In this document: piece after piece, positions 1 to 5,637 of the stretch
Position numbering within the stretch: position 1 is the stretch's first letter
How the letters are laid out: each line of letters opens with the position of its first letter
Notes under the pieces: model-generated
Databases searched by the model: none
What the model saw: the letters and a program-made list of their open reading frames with translations, nothing else
Told to the model about the DNA's origin: nothing
NCBI GenBank assembly: GCA_007120055.1
Contig: SKOL01000492.1
Coordinates: 1-8,195, forward strand
Origin: Anaerobacillus sp.
Lineage (GTDB): Bacteria; Bacillota; Bacilli; Bacillales_H; Anaerobacillaceae
Length of the DNA stretch: 8,195 bases
Direction of reading: 5' to 3'
Position numbers and translations under genes: made by a program

Positions 1-56
1 AATACCGTGAACGTTGCGGTATGGAACCAATCTTACTATCTCAAATTAATGAGTAA
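1..56 (+). CDS. Possible C-terminal tail of a GNAT acetyltransferase (partial)
   Basis: The frame that begins at position 3 reads YRERCGMEPILLSQINE and stops at TAA 54-56. The pattern Y-R-x-x-C-G-M/F-E-P near a C-terminus is typical of the last strands of small GNAT acetyltransferases, where an aromatic residue precedes a Gly-Phe/Met turn. Only 17 residues are inside the window, so the assignment rests on a short motif. It shares its frame with the downstream Eis-like remnant, so it could instead be debris of that same gene, although the residues do not look like an Eis N-terminus. Confidence 0.3.
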   Translation, partial: YRERCGMEPILLSQINE

Positions 57-62
57 CATGGA

Positions 63-1262
63 ACTTATGATCTAATACACACAGATAGATGGACCGCGGA
101 ATGATGGGAAACTATCACGTTTTTCTGTAACCATTCAAAAAAAGAATTTAAAGGACATTACATTGATGGGCTCGCTACTCTTCCTTCTTATCAAAAGAGG
201 GGCTTAATTCATGATCAAATGTTAAATGATGCAAAACGTTGTTTGGACAATAGGATTCCTATTATGTTAGTTGATCCTTCAAGAGATTCTTTTTATCGAA
301 AATTCGGGTTTGAATTTGCTTGTGATCAATACAGAATAGGTATTGACCGTATGTTTTGTTCTGATGCATTGGAACAAAAAGGCTACACAGTAAAAACAGA
401 TGTAATCGCTGATAATAAGGAACTCCAAGAAGCCTACAAGGGGTTAAATGACTATTTTTTTACCAACTCTACATATAATGAACTGAGTTGGCCATCGTGT
501 TATGAAGATATTAAGTATAAGCGCAAAGATATTAAAGTTGCAGTCGCATTTGATAAGGACGAGCAACCGTGTGGTTATATTTTATATAACCTAGATGGAA
601 ATAATATGGTGATAACAGCCTTCCGTTATACAACCTTGGCTGCCTTTTATACGCTTAAGCAGTTTATGTTAGGCATGGATGCTCGTATCAATGAATTTGT
701 TTTTACAAGTATTCCACAGGATTTTCCTTTATCCCTTTTCTTAAAAGACTTAGGGCGCCCCGAGAAAAAATTATATTTTGGTAGTTGGATTTCGAGAATG
801 ATTCGCATTGTAGATTTCGGATTTTTCTTAGAAAATTTGATAAGTGAAACGCCTAAAGAAGCTATTTCTTTCTCAATTAAAGATGAAGTTTTAACAAAAA
901 ATAACAATACCTATACTCTTCTTCCTAACGGAAAAGTAGTAATAGGCGCAGATGAGCAAAGCCAAATTACTTCGACTATTACGGATATTGTTCCACTTCT
1001 ACCCCCTAAGCGCCGTCGACCCCGACCGCGCTTTTTTAGCATGAAGCTTACTCAAGAAGCTATCTCACAAAGCCCTAAGCTCCGAAGCAAGGAAAGTCTC
1101 CTGTCTCTAGCTGCTTCTTTTTGTTTATTGGAATATTTTTCTTCCTCCCTTAAAAATAAATCTATTTTAACTAACGAATGCGCTAGTGCAGGATACACTA
1201 ACTCCCATAAAGGCGCTAATGAGGCAGTTAAATTCAAGAAATATGGAAATATTACACAATAA
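63..1262 (+). pseudogene. Eis-like GNAT N-acetyltransferase, damaged at both ends
   Basis: The open part (219-1262, 347 codons from its first ATG) carries GNAT and Eis-family features, including FYRKFGFEF around residues 25-33. Coding resemblance continues upstream of that ATG: in the same frame 123-218 reads GHYIDGLATLP, then YQKRGLIHDQM, the acetyl-CoA-binding R/Q-x-x-G-x-G/A motif. Before that the reading moves to another frame (100-141, NDGKLSRFSVTIQKK) and back again (63-101, ending DRWTAE), with a TGA at 102. Two frameshifts, one beside a seven-A run near 137-143, therefore break the N-terminal domain. The ATG at 219 lies inside the acetyltransferase fold and has no well-placed Shine-Dalgarno. 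Eis-like proteins have about 400 residues and end in an SCP2-like domain. Here that domain begins (about residues 210-262) and then gives way to unrelated, basic and Ser-rich sequence after a hairpin at 1008-1037. Probably non-functional as an acetyltransferase. Confidence 0.6.
1008..1037 (+). terminator. GC-rich hairpin with T-run inside the Eis-like frame
   Basis: AAGCGC (1008-1013) pairs with GCGCTT (1028-1033). Inside a C-C mismatch, GTCG (1015-1018) pairs with CGAC (1023-1026) around the loop ACCC. T residues run to 1037. This has the shape of a Rho-independent terminator on the plus strand. It lies in the middle of an open frame and is far more GC-rich than its surroundings, so the sequence from here on probably did not belong to the acetyltransferase gene. 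Confidence 0.55.
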
Positions 1263-1335
1263 GTAATTGCAGTAGTATATTACAAGAAATCGTTATGGTA
1301 TTATAAGAGAAAGGATCATAATGGTGGTGATAATT

Positions 1336-1602
1336 ATGGAAAAAAAACTTTCTTCAGAAGAGCTAATGAAGTATATCTATAATATGAATAGTGAGAATTC
1401 TGTAGTTCAGTTTTCTATTCCTGGCAAGGGGAAATTTACTCTTGTTCTTCAAGAAGATGATGAACAATCCATTAAGGTTGAAGCTGAACAAAACCCTAAG
1501 CTCAAGCGTATGTTAAAGGAAAGCATGGAGCAATACGAAAATGGACAGGGCATGACTACTGCAGAGTTATTGAGATCACTTTCCAAAAAGGACTTTATGT
1601 AA
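1336..1602 (+). CDS. Antitoxin of a type II toxin-antitoxin pair
   Basis: An 88-residue acidic protein (MEKKLSSEELMKYIYN...) lies directly upstream of a RelE/ParE-like toxin. It has a predicted N-terminal helix, a strand-rich middle (VVQFSIPGKGKF), and a helical tail with MTTAELLRSL close to the end. Such tails usually wrap around the toxin in type II antitoxins. No classical helix-turn-helix or ribbon-helix-helix motif is obvious. Start choice: ATG 1336 is preceded by GGTGGTGAT (1323-1331) at good spacing. The in-frame ATG 1321, with AAGGA at 1311-1315 close upstream, would add MVVII and cannot be excluded. The stop TAA (1600-1602) shares its last A with the toxin start, so the two are translationally coupled. 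The antitoxin role is inferred mainly from gene order, size and charge. Confidence 0.65.
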   Translation: MEKKLSSEELMKYIYNMNSENSVVQFSIPGKGKFTLVLQEDDEQSIKVEAEQNPKLKRMLKESMEQYENGQGMTTAELLRSLSKKDFM

Positions 1603-1883
1603 TGTATGAGCGAAATGTTATTTGGTCCCCTGCTGTTATGGAAAAACTTACTCTGTTTAGAAGTGAAAGATTTACACCAGAAGAGACATTAGATTTTATT
1701 TCTCAGTTTATTTTAGAAACTGAAGATCTATTAGCGAATGATATTATTGGTAAATTCTATACTGAAGAATTTGGTAAATATAAAGGTATTTCAAGGGTAG
1801 TGGTTAAGAAGTTTAAGGTTTATTGCAAGTTAATTGATAAGGATGTTGTTATTTTAGCCGTCCTTTTCCCAGGTGAGAATTAA
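1602..1883 (+). CDS. RelE/ParE-family toxin
   Basis: A 93-residue protein of the size and layout of RelE/ParE-superfamily toxins: two N-terminal helices (residues about 10-45, WSPAVMEKL... and TPEETLDFISQFI) followed by a C-terminal sheet (RVVVKKFKVYCKLIDKDVVILAVLFPGEN, 65-93). The K/R-x-F-x-V-Y-x-x-x-x-x-x-x-V-V-I-L-x-V pattern is typical of the family. RelE members cleave mRNA on the ribosome and ParE members poison DNA gyrase. The sequence does not settle which applies; basic residues R65, K69 and K70 lie on the presumed active strand. It overlaps the antitoxin by one base (TAATG) and has no separate ribosome binding site, which fits coupled synthesis with antitoxin made first. A terminator follows 15 bp after the stop, so the pair forms its own transcription unit. 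Confidence 0.7.
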   Translation: MYERNVIWSPAVMEKLTLFRSERFTPEETLDFISQFILETEDLLANDIIGKFYTEEFGKYKGISRVVVKKFKVYCKLIDKDVVILAVLFPGEN

Positions 1884-1898
1884 ATAGACAACTTGTAT

Positions 1899-1936
1899 GA
1901 CCATATAATTAATTATTGATATGGTCTTTTCTTTTT
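1899..1936 (+). terminator. Rho-independent terminator of the toxin-antitoxin operon
   Basis: GACCATAT (1899-1906) pairs perfectly with ATATGGTC (1919-1926) across an AT-rich 12-nt loop and is followed by TTTTCTTTTTC. Confidence 0.75.
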
Positions 1937-2011
1937 CTCTTTATTGAGTTCTCATGCAATAAAAGAGAGAGTTTGTGAAGTGTTACACTTAAACTATTGG
2001 ATGAGGTTAGT

Positions 2012-2046
2012 AAAAAACGGGCAGTATCATTTACCGCCCGTTTTTT
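2012..2046. terminator. Strong bidirectional terminator hairpin
   Basis: AAAAAACGGGC (2012-2022) pairs perfectly with GCCCGTTTTTT (2036-2046). Past an A-C mismatch, GTA (2024-2026) also pairs with TAC (2032-2034). An A-run on one side and a T-run on the other let it act on either strand. It lies about 85 bp beyond the toxin-antitoxin terminator, with no gene between them. Confidence 0.75.
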
Positions 2047-2159
2047 GTGCAATAAAGAACAACAATTAGGTATTATTTGGTATTATTGTTTTATGAATAT
2101 CCATGATATTGTGAGGTGATTTACTTAAACTGACGAAACATGATAGCATTACTTAAACA

Positions 2160-2196
2160 ACAGGAACAGTCAATAAGTGGTTGTTCTTGTTTATTT
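2160..2196 (+). terminator. Weak hairpin, possible terminator
   Basis: ACAGGAACA (2160-2168) pairs with TGTTCTTGT (2182-2190) with one G-T wobble and a 13-nt loop. It is followed by TTATTTAATT rather than a clean T-run. The stem directly follows the third ACTTAAAC copy. Confidence 0.3.
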
Positions 2197-2282
2197 AATT
2201 ACTTAAGATCAATTAGTATAAGTGAATGCTCCTTTTGTATCTAATAGTATTTCTTTCTAAGAGGTTTATTTGAAGAGGTTAA

Positions 2283-2579
2283 ATGTTAGCAAAATATAGG
2301 AGGGGATTGAAAATTAAAATAATAACATTACAATACTTACTAATAACTCTGTCTGCTCCATTACTGATTTTTTCAGTAATATACGACTTTAGCATAGGAA
2401 TTTATATTGGTTTAACATTGGCAATCGGGTTACTAATTTTGAATTATATTCGATTAGGAAAAAATACATATATGTTAGGCCACCCTGATCGGCACCACGA
2501 TAAAGGATATTCACAAGATTATAATGGAATTATGGAAGAATCATATGAAGAGGATAGGAAAAATAAGGAAAGTAACTAA
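2283..2579 (+). CDS. Small two-helix membrane protein of unknown function
   Basis: This 98-residue protein was not recognised as a known family. The first 13 residues are basic (KYRRGLKIK). Two hydrophobic segments follow, about residues 16-36 (LQYLLITLSAPLLIFSVIY) and 39-57 (IGIYIGLTLAIGLLILNYI). The tail of about 40 residues is hydrophilic and charged (GHPDRHHDKGYSQDYNG, then a Glu/Lys-rich end). Positive residues before helix 1 suggest that both termini are cytoplasmic. ATG 2283 has GAAGAGG (2272-2278) at rather short spacing. A strong AGGAGGGG (2298-2305) lies inside the frame but is only a few bases from a TTG at 2307, too close to be an obvious alternative start. The stop lies just before a histidine-kinase remnant; there is no evidence that the two worked together. 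Confidence 0.6.
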   Translation: MLAKYRRGLKIKIITLQYLLITLSAPLLIFSVIYDFSIGIYIGLTLAIGLLILNYIRLGKNTYMLGHPDRHHDKGYSQDYNGIMEESYEEDRKNKESN

Positions 2580-2586
2580 CTACTAA

Positions 2587-2859
2587 AAAATTTGCTCAAA
2601 GTTAATAGTAAAAAATGCGATTGAAGCATTGGAGTTAACTCCAAGTGGAAGAATTGATATTTTTACATTTGAAGACGAGAATTTAGCTACAATTCAAATT
2701 AAAGATAATGGCTGTGGAATGACTGAAACAGAAGTAAGGAATTTAGGTCTACCATTTTACTCAACAAAAAAAGAAGGCACAGGTTTAGGAATGATGGTTT
2801 GTTATAAAATTATTGAAGCAATGGGTGGAAAAATTACTGTTACTAGTAAAAAAGGTTGA
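2587..2859 (+). pseudogene. Histidine-kinase ATPase domain remnant
   Basis: The frame encodes only a GHKL/HATPase_c core: N-box VKNAIEAL (Asn codon at 2614), G1 box DNGCGM, F-box LPFYSTKKEG, G2 box GTGLGM, then YKIIEAMGGKITVTSKKG before TGA at 2857-2859. An in-frame TAA at 2584 and the lack of any sensor or phospho-acceptor part show that the 5' portion is gone. The N-box approach is also compressed (KLIVKNA where the family has about LINLIKNA), suggesting a small deletion. The only in-frame start is a TTG at 2629, inside the fold. The domain resembles the kinase at 3272-4642, sharing an identical 17-nt run over the N-box (2611-2627 and 4361-4377), so it is probably a decayed relative. Its missing last strand may lie at 3142-3180. 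Confidence 0.75.
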
Positions 2860-2928
2860 ACTATAAAACAAAATAAAAACGATGATATACCATCTACTGT
2901 AGCTTTCTAAAAGAGAAAGCAATCATCT

Positions 2929-2963
2929 AAAAGCGCTAAATCAATTTGATTTAGTGCTTTTTT
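2929..2963 (+). terminator. Rho-independent terminator
   Basis: AAAAGC, a G-T wobble and CTAAATCA (2929-2943) pair with TGATTTAG and GCTTTT (2947-2961) around a 3-nt loop, followed by further T residues. It is one of the longest stems in the window and would end transcription coming from the kinase remnant. Confidence 0.75.
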
Positions 2964-3003
2964 AGACGCATACTGTGCAGAATGGGATTGTGAAGAACAA
3001 TAG

Positions 3004-3041
3004 TTTGACAAATTGTGCTAAAAAATCAAACACTTTGACAA
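3004..3041. repeat. TTTGACAA direct repeats with an inverted copy between
   Basis: TTTGACAA occurs at 3004-3011 and 3034-3041, exactly 30 bp apart (about three helical turns). TCAAAC (3026-3031) between them is the inverse of GTTTGA (3003-3008), and TCAAA-cac-TTTGA (3026-3038) forms a small palindrome. Each copy contains a perfect -35-like TTGACA, but neither has a -10 box at normal spacing. Could be an operator; no direct support. Confidence 0.3.
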
Positions 3042-3070
3042 TCTAAAATGGTAGAATAAAAGAAAGATAA

Positions 3071-3096
3071 GGGTCTGGCCCCAATTGGAGTCAGAA
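3071..3096. repeat. REP-like GGGTCTG...CAGA palindrome
   Basis: The arms TCTGGCCCCAA / TTGGAGTCAGA (3074-3084 and 3085-3095) form a near-perfect palindrome with one G-T wobble and one C-A mismatch, centred on CCAATTGG. GGGTCTG/CAGACCC-type palindromes recur in many bacterial genomes and some are mobilised by REP-associated tyrosine transposases. Only one copy is present here and no transposase gene is in the window. Confidence 0.45.
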
Positions 3097-3141
3097 GATC
3101 AAGGTAATACTGCAATTAGTAAGAACTTAGAAACCTTTTTA

Positions 3142-3180
3142 AAGGGAACTGTATTTACGATTAAATTCATTAATAACTGA
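3142..3180 (+). pseudogene. Candidate detached C-terminal strand of the kinase remnant
   Basis: The frame ending at TGA 3178-3180 reads KGTVFTIKFINN. Histidine-kinase ATPase domains typically end in G-K-G-T-x-F-x-I-x-F/L-P, which is what is missing after SKKG at 2856. The match is short but in the right order and orientation. Excising the intervening DNA with one AAAGG copy does not restore a perfect frame, so further small changes must be assumed. Confidence 0.4.
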
Positions 3181-3271
3181 AATCTAAAAAAGGAATATTG
3201 ATTGGGTTTTAAAGCAATAAATAAATTTCCACTCACATATAGTACAGTAGATCGTAGTCGGAGGAACATCA

Positions 3272-4642
3272 ATGGTTGATAATCGAGAACTAGAAATTTT
3301 AGAAAGATTTACAGATGGAATTTATTGTTTGGACGTAGACTGGAATTTCACCTATTGTAATGAGGCAGCTAGTCTAATGCTAAAAACAAAAAGACAAGAA
3401 TTGTTAGGTAAAAAAATATGGGAGCAGTTTCCTGGAGCAGTTGAATCTCCAATATATAATCAATATCATAAAGCGATCCGAAAACAGCAGTCTGTCTTTT
3501 TCGAATTGTATTATCCTCCTTTAAAGACGTGGTTTAATATTAGCGCTTTTCCATCAGTGACCGGGTTAACGGTCTATTTTAAAGATATAACTGAACAGAG
3601 ACAAAAAACAAAAGAACTTGATGAACATTATAAATCACTTTTTATGAATAGTGCAGATGGCATTCATTCACTCGACTTACATGGCAATTTCTTAAGTTGT
3701 AATCCAGCAATGGAAAAATTGTTGGGTTATAGTGAAGACGAGCTTCTTCAAATATCATTTAAACGGCTAACTGTAGATGAAGAATTGGAGAGAGTTAGCG
3801 AATTTTTTTTCAAAGCGGCACAAGGTGAGATTCAAAACTACGAAACAAAAGCTATACATAAAAATGGTGACATTATTGATATTAAGTTAACCAATATACC
3901 GATAACGGTAGAAGATAAAATTGTCGGAGTATATGCTATTGCTAAAGATATTAGACATGTTAAGCAAGCAGAAGAAATATTAATTCAAACAAAAAAACTA
4001 ACCGCTGTAGGAGAACTAGCAGCGTCTATTGCTCACGAGATTAGAAATCCACTTACATCAATTAAAGGTTTTGTGCAATTGATGAAAGAAGAAAATAAGG
4101 AAATTGATGAGTTTTATTTTGACATTGTCACAGAGGAAATGTCTAGAATTGAAATGATCACAAACGAATTGCTAGTTTTAGCGAAACCTCAAGCCAAAGA
4201 CTTCAAACCTGAACAAATTAGTAAAATCATCGAAGGTGTAATAACACTATTATTTTCACAAGCACTTATAAACAATGTTGAAATAAAAAAAGATTTCAAA
4301 CCTTTGCCAGAAATAAACTGTGTTCAAAATCAACTAAAACAAGTTTTTATAAATGTGATCAAAAATGCGATTGAAGCGATGCCAAGTGGTGGAGAAATCA
4401 ATGTGAACGCATACCTATTAGACGAGCAAACGATAAAAATAGAAATTAAAGATCAAGGAAAAGGAATTCCAAAAGAGTTTCTTGAAAATATTGGGACACC
4501 TTTTTATACGACGAAAGAAAAGGGAACTGGTCTTGGTTTGATGACAACGAAGAAAATTATTCAAGAACATAAGGGAACCATTCATTTCGAAAGCGAACCT
4601 AATTGTGGAACGAAAGTCGAAATATGCCTGCCAGTCGATTAG
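3272..4642 (+). CDS. Cytoplasmic PAS-PAS sensor histidine kinase, sporulation-kinase-like
   Basis: This 456-residue kinase has no transmembrane segment. PAS 1 lies at about residues 8-108 (DGIYCLDVDWNFTYCNEAA) and PAS 2 at about 118-230 (ADGIHSLDLHGNFLSCNPAM). The dimerisation/phospho-acceptor domain spans about 240-305, with His255 in AHEIRNPLTSIKGFVQL. The ATPase domain spans about 350-455: N-box Asn365 in IKNAIEA, G1 DQGKG 394-398, F-box PFYTTKEKG and G2 GTGLGL 418-423. All catalytic motifs are intact. It should autophosphorylate His255 in response to a cytoplasmic signal sensed by the PAS domains, then pass the phosphate to a response regulator. The H-box sequence is of the type seen in Bacillus KinA-KinE sporulation kinases, which feed Spo0F, and no response regulator gene is adjacent, which fits an orphan phosphorelay kinase. 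That role is inferred; no specific Kin orthologue can be named. GGAGGA (3260-3265) lies 6 nt before ATG. Confidence 0.9.
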   Translation: MVDNRELEILERFTDGIYCLDVDWNFTYCNEAASLMLKTKRQELLGKKIWEQFPGAVESPIYNQYHKAIRKQQSVFFELYYPPLKTWFNISAFPSVTGLTVYFKDITEQRQKTKELDEHYKSLFMNSADGIHSLDLHGNFLSCNPAMEKLLGYSEDELLQISFKRLTVDEELERVSEFFFKAAQGEIQNYETKAIHKNGDIIDIKLTNIPITVEDKIVGVYAIAKDIRHVKQAEEILIQTKKLTAVGELAASIAHEIRNPLTSIKGFVQLMKEENKEIDEFYFDIVTEEMSRIEMITNELLVLAKPQAKDFKPEQISKIIEGVITLLFSQALINNVEIKKDFKPLPEINCVQNQLKQVFINVIKNAIEAMPSGGEINVNAYLLDEQTIKIEIKDQGKGIPKEFLENIGTPFYTTKEKGTGLGLMTTKKIIQEHKGTIHFESEPNCGTKVEICLPVD

Positions 4643-4776
4643 AAGTTGGAAATATTATTCACGGTGCTGTGACAACTGATCGTCAATTAGATAAGTTCGT
4701 GCTTCAGTATAAAAATGGCGAAATCGAAGAAGTTACAGCAAAAAATAATACATTTATTACTGATTGGTTTTACTAA
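4624..4776 (+). CDS. Small 50-residue frame overlapping the kinase 3' end
   Basis: ATG 4624 opens a frame that overlaps the kinase by 19 bp and ends at TAA 4774-4776, 18 bp before a terminator. It reads MPASRLEVGNIIHGAV and later LQYKNGEIEEVTAKN with an aromatic end (TDWFY). The alternation of charged and hydrophobic residues looks like a beta-rich domain and not like random translation. No good Shine-Dalgarno precedes the ATG, so translation would need coupling to the kinase. It may be a true small protein or the C-terminal remnant of a larger one joined by deletion. Family not recognised. Confidence 0.4.
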   Translation: MPASRLEVGNIIHGAVTTDRQLDKFVLQYKNGEIEEVTAKNNTFITDWFY

Positions 4777-4794
4777 TTGTCAAAGAAAGAAAAA

Positions 4795-4836
4795 AGTAAC
4801 CGTCCAGCCCAACCAAGGTTAACGGTTACTATTTTT
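4795..4836 (+). terminator. Rho-independent terminator after the kinase unit
   Basis: AGTAACCGT (4795-4803) pairs perfectly with ACGGTTACT (4822-4830), with an inner AACC/GGTT pairing in the loop, followed by ATTTTT. The A-run upstream and T-run downstream allow use on both strands. Confidence 0.75.
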
Positions 4837-4853
4837 ACAACATTTGGTCACCG

Positions 4854-4881
4854 CTCTTCTAGCGGGTGTAGTTGTACCGAC
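4854..4881 (+). repeat. Copy 1 of a short intergenic repeat
   Basis: CTCTTC, four extra bases (TAGC), then GGGTGTAGTTGTACCGAC. Without the four bases it matches 21 of 24 positions at 5831-5854 in the same orientation. In this copy CCGCT-cttct-AGCGG (4851-4865) folds into a hairpin, and the repeat runs straight into the next terminator stem. Confidence 0.45.
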
Positions 4882-4911
4882 CGGACGTTCGCAGCGTTCG
4901 GTCATTTTTTT
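4879..4911 (+). terminator. Second terminator in the spacer
   Basis: GACCGGACG (4879-4887) pairs with CGTTCGGTC (4895-4903) with one G-T wobble and a 7-nt loop, followed by ATTTTTTT. It is GC-rich against an AT-rich background and lies about 45 bp beyond the preceding terminator. Confidence 0.7.
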
Positions 4912-4999
4912 ATTCTGGCGTGTATCTATTTAGATTATACACGAAATAGTGGTTTTTCATCAATAGTAAAAGTATTTTGAAACGTCAACTACTCAACAT

Positions 5000-5029
5000 T
5001 TGCCAACACAATTCTATAAAGTGTAATAT
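5000..5029 (+). promoter_or_regulatory. Possible sigma-A promoter for yqxD
   Basis: TTGCCA (5000-5005) and TAATAT (5024-5029) are separated by 18 bp, with TG directly before the -10 box. It lies about 125 bp upstream of the yqxD start and downstream of two terminators, where a new promoter is needed. The prediction rests on consensus match only. The inverted repeat CGTGTAT/ATACACG at 4919-4943 lies upstream of it. Confidence 0.35.
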
Positions 5030-5155
5030 GAGGATAGAAAAATTCAGCAAAAGGAAGAACTCTTGTTTATTTTTAATCAAAAGTCACCAGGACCCTTTAA
5101 AGTTGAAAAAGATTAAGTTAAATAGTAAGTCGAACTTCTTAACAGGAGGAGAGAG

Positions 5156-5608
5156 ATGAAAATTTATGTGGATGCAGATGCTTGTCCGGTGAAAGATATT
5201 ATTATTTCTGAAGCAAGGAATTTTGAAATTCCAGTTATCCTTGTTACAAGCCTTTCTCATTTTTCTAATGCAGAACAGCCATCAGGAGTGGAGACCATTT
5301 ATGTTGATACTGGAGCAGATGCTGCAGATTATCGGATTGTAAAGTTAGTGGAAAAAGGAGATATTATCGTGACGCAAGATTATGGTCTTGCATCGCTTGG
5401 TTTAGCAAAAGGGATTATCGTCCTCCACCATAAAGGATTTAAATATACAAATGATAATATTGACCAATTATTACAAACACGTTATTTAAGTGCAATGGCG
5501 AGAAAAAGCGGACAGCGAACAAAGGGACCAAAGCCTTTTACAGCAGAAGACCGGGAGCAATTTAGGGACCTTTTTAAACAGGCTATTTCTCATGAGAAAT
5601 TAGGCTAA
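5156..5608 (+). CDS. yqxD: YaiI/YqxD family protein (UPF0178, DUF188)
   Basis: This 150-residue protein opens with [14 protein letters not shown], the hallmark of the UPF0178/DUF188 family. Further family blocks are VTSLSHFSN (about 31-39), [13 protein letters not shown] (about 50-62), [19 protein letters not shown] (about 68-86) and the conserved C-terminal block from about 110 ([25 protein letters not shown]). Length agrees with the family. The acidic residues (D6, D8, D51, D57, D76) recall the metal site of PIN-like nucleases, but the biochemical function is not established. The start is secure: AGGAGG (5144-5149) lies 6 nt before ATG. In B. subtilis yqxD lies beside dnaG and sigA. Here neither is nearby, so this is either a rearranged locus or a second copy. 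A small coiled-coil gene follows 29 bp downstream, probably in the same transcript. Confidence 0.9.
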   Translation: MKIYVDADACPVKDIIISEARNFEIPVILVTSLSHFSNAEQPSGVETIYVDTGADAADYRIVKLVEKGDIIVTQDYGLASLGLAKGIIVLHHKGFKYTNDNIDQLLQTRYLSAMARKSGQRTKGPKPFTAEDREQFRDLFKQAISHEKLG

Positions 5609-5637
5609 ACTCAGAGATTCAGGAAGGAGAAAATATT

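Larger units (their letters stand above)
1946..2282. other. Intergenic region with repeats and terminators, no gene seen
   Basis: No supportable coding frame occurs here. The motif ACTTAAAC appears three times (1987-1994, 2123-2130, 2151-2158). A 10-nt unit is tandemly repeated (GGTATTATTT then GGTATTATTG, 2069-2088), and a small palindrome AATATC-cat-GATATT lies at 2096-2110. The strong hairpin at 2012-2046 has no intact gene immediately on either side, so the stretch may be debris from lost genes. Confidence 0.5.
2856..3140. other. Structured non-coding segment inside the kinase remnant
   Basis: About 285 bp without a coding frame separates the ATPase remnant from a short stretch that reads like its C-terminal strand. 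AAAGG occurs directly at both borders (2851-2855 and 3141-3145), and AAAAAGGTT (2849-2857) is matched by its inverse AACCTTTTT (3132-3140). Both matches are short. Inside are a small hairpin (GCTTTCT 2902-2908 with AGAAAGC 2914-2920), a terminator, spaced TTTGACAA repeats and a REP-like palindrome. A small insertion element is one reading; unrelated intergenic DNA is the other. Confidence 0.35.

Noticed and set aside
1052..1237. Minus-strand 61-residue frame
   Set aside because: No ribosome binding site or recognisable domain; it lies in the foreign-looking tail of the Eis-like gene.
1267..1306. Possible sigma-A promoter for the toxin-antitoxin pair (TTGCAG or TTACAA with TTATAA)
   Set aside because: No -35/-10 combination has acceptable spacing (21 or more, or 15 bp).
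3189..3218. Possible sigma-H promoter (AAAGGAATA and AAGCAAT) before the kinase
   Set aside because: Spacing of 14 bp is longer than the usual 11-12, and the -10 box lacks the conserved G.
1946..3271. CRISPR array or tandem repeat array
   Set aside because: Repeats are short, few and irregularly spaced; no repeat-spacer pattern or cas gene is present.
4777..4980. 67-residue frame starting with TTG
   Set aside because: It runs through two clear Rho-independent terminators and a hairpin and has no ribosome binding site.
4977..5159. 60-residue frame upstream of yqxD
   Set aside because: Composition is Lys/Asn/Ser-rich, as in AT-rich spacer. It starts with TTG without a ribosome binding site, contains a likely promoter and ends on the yqxD start region.
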